Notes under the pieces: generated by a model
Databases searched by the model: none
What the model was told of the DNA's origin: nothing
What the model saw: only the letters and a program-made list of their open reading frames with translations
Made by a program: the position numbers and the translations under genes
Part shown: positions 5,349-5,961 of the stretch, one piece after another
Position numbering within the stretch: position 1 is the first letter of the stretch
Layout: each line of letters opens with the position of its first letter
Origin: Bacillota bacterium
Lineage (GTDB): Bacteria; Bacillota; Clostridia; Lachnospirales; Lachnospiraceae
Length of the DNA stretch: 5,961 nt
Assembly: GCA_023393095.1 (NCBI GenBank)
Contig: JAEWMT010000083.1
Span: 1-5,961 of the forward strand
Direction: 5' to 3'

Positions 5349-5499
5349 ATTGCTCAAATCTGCTTTCGTATCCTGATTTTATTACGCGAAATACGGAAAG
5401 CGGCCATCAAATTTTAGTATACTCCAATCGAATAATCTATAAAACTAAAAGGGAAGAAAGGACTTTTTCATCCATCAATGAAAAATGAGGTAGGTATGT
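5349..5499 (+). other. trpE untranslated region after the T-box, with a small hairpin
   Basis: About 150 nt of transcribed spacer. The only structure I see is an 8-bp A/T-rich hairpin, TTTTTCAT (5464-5471) with ATGAAAAA (5478-5485) and a 6-nt loop, ending one base before the trpE ribosome binding site (GAGGTAGG, 5487-5494). A 13-codon frame starting at ATG 5478 overlaps the trpE start out of frame and has no well-placed ribosome binding site. Confidence 0.35.
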
Positions 5500-5961
5500 A
5501 TGGTAACTCCAAATTGTAATGAAATTGAAGCATTGGCAAAAGAGTATAGTATTATACCAATCTGCAAAGAAATCTATGCAGATGTCATCACACCCATCAC
5601 ACTGCTTCGTAAAATTTCACAGATTAGCAAACGATATTATCTGTTAGAAAGTATTGAGGGTGGTGAAAAATGGGGGAGGTATTCCTTCCTTGGGTTTCAT
5701 CCGATTGTACATGTAACCTGCAAAGATAAGGTGGTTACGGTGGAAGACGCGGATACGCGTATTATTAGGACTGAGCAGCCCTTTATGGTATTAAGGAGCA
5801 TTTTAGAGCGGTATAAGGCTCCTAAGCTACCTGGAATGCCACCTTTTACCGGAGGTTTAGTAGGTTATTTTGCTTATGAGATGATACGATATGCCGAACC
5901 AGTATTAAAGCTAAAACAAAGTGAGTTTAATGATTTTGACCTGATGCTGTTTGATAAAGTA
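5500..5961 (+). CDS. trpE: Anthranilate synthase component I, N-terminal part (runs off window)
   Basis: TrpE makes anthranilate from chorismate and ammonia supplied by the TrpG glutaminase, the committed step of tryptophan synthesis. The visible 154 residues are the N-terminal region of an enzyme usually about 500 long. They include TPITLLRKI (31-39), the YLLESIEGGEKWGRYSFLGF block (47-66) with the LLES motif (48-51) that belongs to the tryptophan feedback site, and PPFTGGLVGYFAYEMIRYAE (114-133). This order separates TrpE from PabB with fair confidence, and the Trp T-box upstream confirms it. The ATG at 5500 follows GAGGTAGG (5487-5494) by 5 nt; another ATG at 5496 is out of frame and stops after seven codons. 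Regulation is double: T-box antitermination in the leader and probable feedback inhibition by tryptophan. It is likely the first gene of a trp operon continuing beyond the window. Confidence 0.95.
   Translation, partial: MVTPNCNEIEALAKEYSIIPICKEIYADVITPITLLRKISQISKRYYLLESIEGGEKWGRYSFLGFHPIVHVTCKDKVVTVEDADTRIIRTEQPFMVLRSILERYKAPKLPGMPPFTGGLVGYFAYEMIRYAEPVLKLKQSEFNDFDLMLFDKV

Noticed and set aside
1..5961. CRISPR array, prophage, toxin-antitoxin or defence island
   Set aside because: There are no regularly spaced direct repeats, no phage genes and no recognisable toxin, antitoxin or defence proteins. The gene content is mostly metabolic and secreted.

Overview
The window looks like ordinary chromosome of a low-GC, anaerobic, Gram-positive bacterium of the class Clostridia, plausibly Lachnospiraceae. 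That placement is an inference from AT-rich intergenic DNA, near-consensus sigma-A promoters, strong AGGAGG-type ribosome binding sites, a Trp T-box leader, a Nim-like flavin protein and the clostridial style of the PurE sequence. No rRNA, tRNA, CRISPR array or intact transposase gene is visible.

Layout. Positions 1-197 (+) hold the 3' end of a small, probably membrane-associated protein of the DUF2892/YgaP-like kind. It is followed 34 nt later by a tocopherol-cyclase-family protein (232-1179, +). A 12-bp stem hairpin (1187-1224) closes this unit and probably also terminates the convergent minus-strand unit. That unit, read right to left, is a Nim-like pyridoxamine-5'-phosphate-oxidase-family protein (2346-1873), a 199-bp near-palindromic MITE-like element (1863-1665) and a small ACT-domain protein (1635-1270). 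A promoter-bearing gap of about 310 nt separates it from a secreted modular serine protease (2657-4243, +): signal peptide, two Big_2-like Ig domains, a DegP/HtrA-type trypsin-fold protease with an intact His-Asp-Ser triad, and a C-terminal PPC-like beta domain. The protease and purE (4855-4361, -) converge on a shared terminator. Divergent from purE, a consensus promoter drives a Trp-specific T-box leader (about 5073-5348) and then trpE (5500 to the window end), the probable first gene of a tryptophan operon.

How it fits together. purE (purine synthesis) and trpE (tryptophan synthesis) are housekeeping genes transcribed divergently from one AT-rich region. The T-box lets uncharged tRNA-Trp switch trpE on: UGG specifier at 5167-5169, T-box core at 5286-5299, and mutually exclusive antiterminator and terminator helices that can be traced base by base. 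The LLES motif in TrpE suggests a second layer of control by feedback inhibition.

The least ordinary parts are three. The MITE-like element carries a TTGACA -35 box facing outward at each end, and each pairs with a plausible -10 in the flanking DNA. The secreted protease has an unusual domain order and probably starts at TTG. The third is a tocopherol-cyclase homologue in an organism not expected to make tocopherol. I see no convincing new multi-gene system in this window.
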